Position numbers and translations under genes: made by a program. From the NCBI GenBank assembly GCA_963771005.1, contig CAVYRO010000010.1, positions 492,986 to 556,985 of the forward strand: DNA of 64,000 nucleotides, given 5' to 3'. The DNA is from DASQZK01 sp963771005. Lineage in GTDB: Bacteria; Bacteroidota; Bacteroidia; Bacteroidales; GCA-2748055. The notes under the pieces were generated by a model that saw nothing but the letters and a program-made list of their open reading frames with translations, was not told where the DNA came from and did no database searches. This document shows positions 63,501-64,000 of this stretch, piece by piece (position 1 is the stretch's first letter; every line of letters starts with the position of its first letter).

Positions 63501-64000
63501 GACTTCAGGAAACTGGAAACAGAACATATGAGACTTACGGTTGCAGAAGGCGAGATTGTTCAATACGTGAAAGAGATCTATATGCTTTTTTCAAATCTTG
63601 CCAGCAAGAAAAATATCGACTATCAATTCAATAGCCAGATTGATGAGCTTCATATTTGGTATGATCCGGATAAGATTGAAAAGATCATTTCAAATCTTAT
63701 ATCAAATGCATTTAAGTATACTCCTGAAGGGGGTAATATTGGCATCCATCTCAGCCTGGAAAAGGATCAAATTGAAAATGAATCTATGCTGAAGATCATT
63801 GTTTCAGATTCAGGTATTGGCATTTCAAAGGAAAAAGTCGATCATATTTTCGAAAGGTATTACAGTGCTGTTGAATTCAAGGATGTCGAAGTTACAAGTG
63901 CAGGAATAGGCCTGTCTGTAACCAAAAGCCTTGTTGAGTTGCATAAGGGAAGCATATCTGTGAAAAGTAAAGTAGCATCACAGGATGATTCCGAAAATGG
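60513..64000 (+). CDS. Hybrid two-component sensor kinase (HTCS), incomplete at the window edge
   Basis: The frame opens at the ATG at 60513 and remains open for more than 1160 codons to the window end. A signal peptide ends near residue 36 (NAYGQQ). A periplasmic two-propeller sensor follows with Reg_prop repeats (GFMWFATENGLTKYDG, NLWFASESGILFYD, NLWIATNRGVNK, NLWFATNNGLSR). A Y_Y_Y-type domain precedes a transmembrane helix near 832-855 and a long coiled coil. The HisKA box has His948 in FYTNISHELRTPLTLI. The ATPase boxes are NLISNAFKYTPEGG (about 1060), DSGIGIS (about 1099) and SAGIGLSVTKSLVE (about 1129). Receiver and AraC-type DNA-binding parts should lie beyond the edge. It follows the GH29 gene by about 100 bp and most likely controls the GH operon. 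Confidence 0.95.
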   Translation, partial: MNIPSSNISTHSFLIRQINILIIILCSFILQNAYGQQPILKFKNINTEHGLSENTVLDIVQDPYGFMWFATENGLTKYDGINYTVFRDDDQDSISLTNDLQSLCIKGDELFITSIYPTIVSALNLKTEEFRVLLSYDAIDDIEKAYFLKNDNYTLLFTNKGKYIYNEQSRQFEVYEELNSVLEEIEISSNPECEMLAELPSQAEHYFLDDNDELVGFKPKCGLFEIRLQDLSYKCLFSCKELHDLYNIENQEEIYQAFVYRDSEKRIWFNFSNNQLGFFHHISGTFHSRFPEVFIKDIFEDNDNNLWFASESGILFYDSDEDLMHHFAHQPTEKHSLSNNYISSILMSDNEILWVGHDGGGVDHARYYSIKHFHLLNSRSESSLISDRITGISESVNRDVWISTDRGVNKWDLKREVILSYLEDVFINSIFCDSRGNVWCINRDREILLKRPNAAAFEKINFNRSNIDNTVPAGTPLLFFEDSKNRLWLIGQGLFQVDYEALRLIKNEASSEIDYASAVEEDKKGNFWITGNTGKLIVINPDLETCHFYSSNINDTYSLNSNILWDVHIDNQENLWIATNRGVNKTNISSYTIGDDLRFESYSLKDGLNDEIVFRIIEDEKGNLWFATNNGLSRMLRDLEESGSGNAAGSKFINYFTVDGIASNSIGCYTDNHITFPCGTKLSSGEILLGSSNGITSFNPKTFPGRHLPPPVLFTDLKIFNRSVPIGTYNNRNILSQSISVTENIELSYKDRVFSLDFIGLDYEDPRKNQYEYMLEGFDDDWIFLESKRVVTFTNIPGGDYTLRIRPVNIAEDLNVHEASLGIRIKPPFWQTWWFRILGMSFFIGSFFLFYYLRTYQMYQQKLKLEAQVKQRTREIEEKNVQLEEQARQLSEANILLEEKMVTLEDQSKELQVINAKLVRQKSKLEELNKKVREANQAKLKFYTNISHELRTPLTLILGPVESILSNAKISKYVKDQLGMVHRNTSRMLKLINQLLDFRKLETEHMRLTVAEGEIVQYVKEIYMLFSNLASKKNIDYQFNSQIDELHIWYDPDKIEKIISNLISNAFKYTPEGGNIGIHLSLEKDQIENESMLKIIVSDSGIGISKEKVDHIFERYYSAVEFKDVEVTSAGIGLSVTKSLVELHKGSISVKSKVASQDDSEN

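Overview
The window looks like a chromosomal segment of a free-living or host-associated member of the Bacteroidota. The support is a hybrid two-component sensor of the type used with polysaccharide-utilisation loci, a run of GH95, GH3 and GH29 glycosidases, many Bacteroidota-style lipoproteins and exported enzymes, a Tat-signal Gfo/Idh/MocA oxidoreductase beside a DUF6807 (PmoA-like) protein, and the general lack of strong Shine-Dalgarno sequences. No rRNA gene, complete tRNA gene or CRISPR array was seen.

Layout. 1-2.6 kb holds a GH5-like lipoprotein glycosidase and an NAD(P)-binding oxidoreductase, separated by palindromic repeats. 2.9-21 kb is the dominant feature, a complete minus-strand insecticidal-type Tc toxin locus. 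It reads TcB (1570 aa), then TcC/RHS (943 aa), then TcA (3342 aa), then a small MNT-type nucleotidyltransferase. TcA carries four peptidoglycan-binding-like repeats at its N terminus. TcC ends in a glycine-rich membrane-like cargo domain. TcB and TcC overlap by 26 bp at a CCC-TGA-T site where a +1 shift would rebuild one continuous B-C protein. 21.3-28.8 kb carries an exported O-methyltransferase, an APC permease, a GH101-like exported protein, a sodium/solute symporter and an RhlE-like DEAD helicase. 29-31.5 kb is a Gfo/Idh/MocA plus DUF6807 pair.

31.5-38 kb is visibly more AT-rich in its first part. It has an exported protein with an HEAYH motif, an unusual PHP-phosphoesterase/APH-kinase fusion, a cluster of palindromic repeats and katG. 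38.7-47.6 kb has a decayed cupin/DUF1593 gene, a RidA/chorismatase-like protein, a DUF5009 acyltransferase, a roughly 250-bp inverted-repeat element, a SAM methyltransferase, a YihY/BrkB protein, an M23 peptidase, an integral-membrane terpene cyclase homologue and an MNS-type ATPase. 48-53.8 kb has a PQQ dehydrogenase with a built-in cytochrome c domain, a protein of unknown function, a scarred intergenic region and an aldo/keto reductase. It ends at a deletion scar joining a shortened rhamnose-mutarotase-like gene to a headless PfkB sugar kinase.

54.1 kb to the end is a carbohydrate operon, GH95, GH3 and GH29, followed by a hybrid sensor kinase that runs off the window. The three glycosidases probably act together on fucosylated oligosaccharides, with the sensor detecting the product in the periplasm. 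The best candidates for new biology are the Tc locus (frame junction, peptidoglycan-binding head, uncharacterised cargo), the PHP-APH fusion, the membrane terpene cyclase, and the GH29-like protein with Glu where the nucleophilic Asp is expected.
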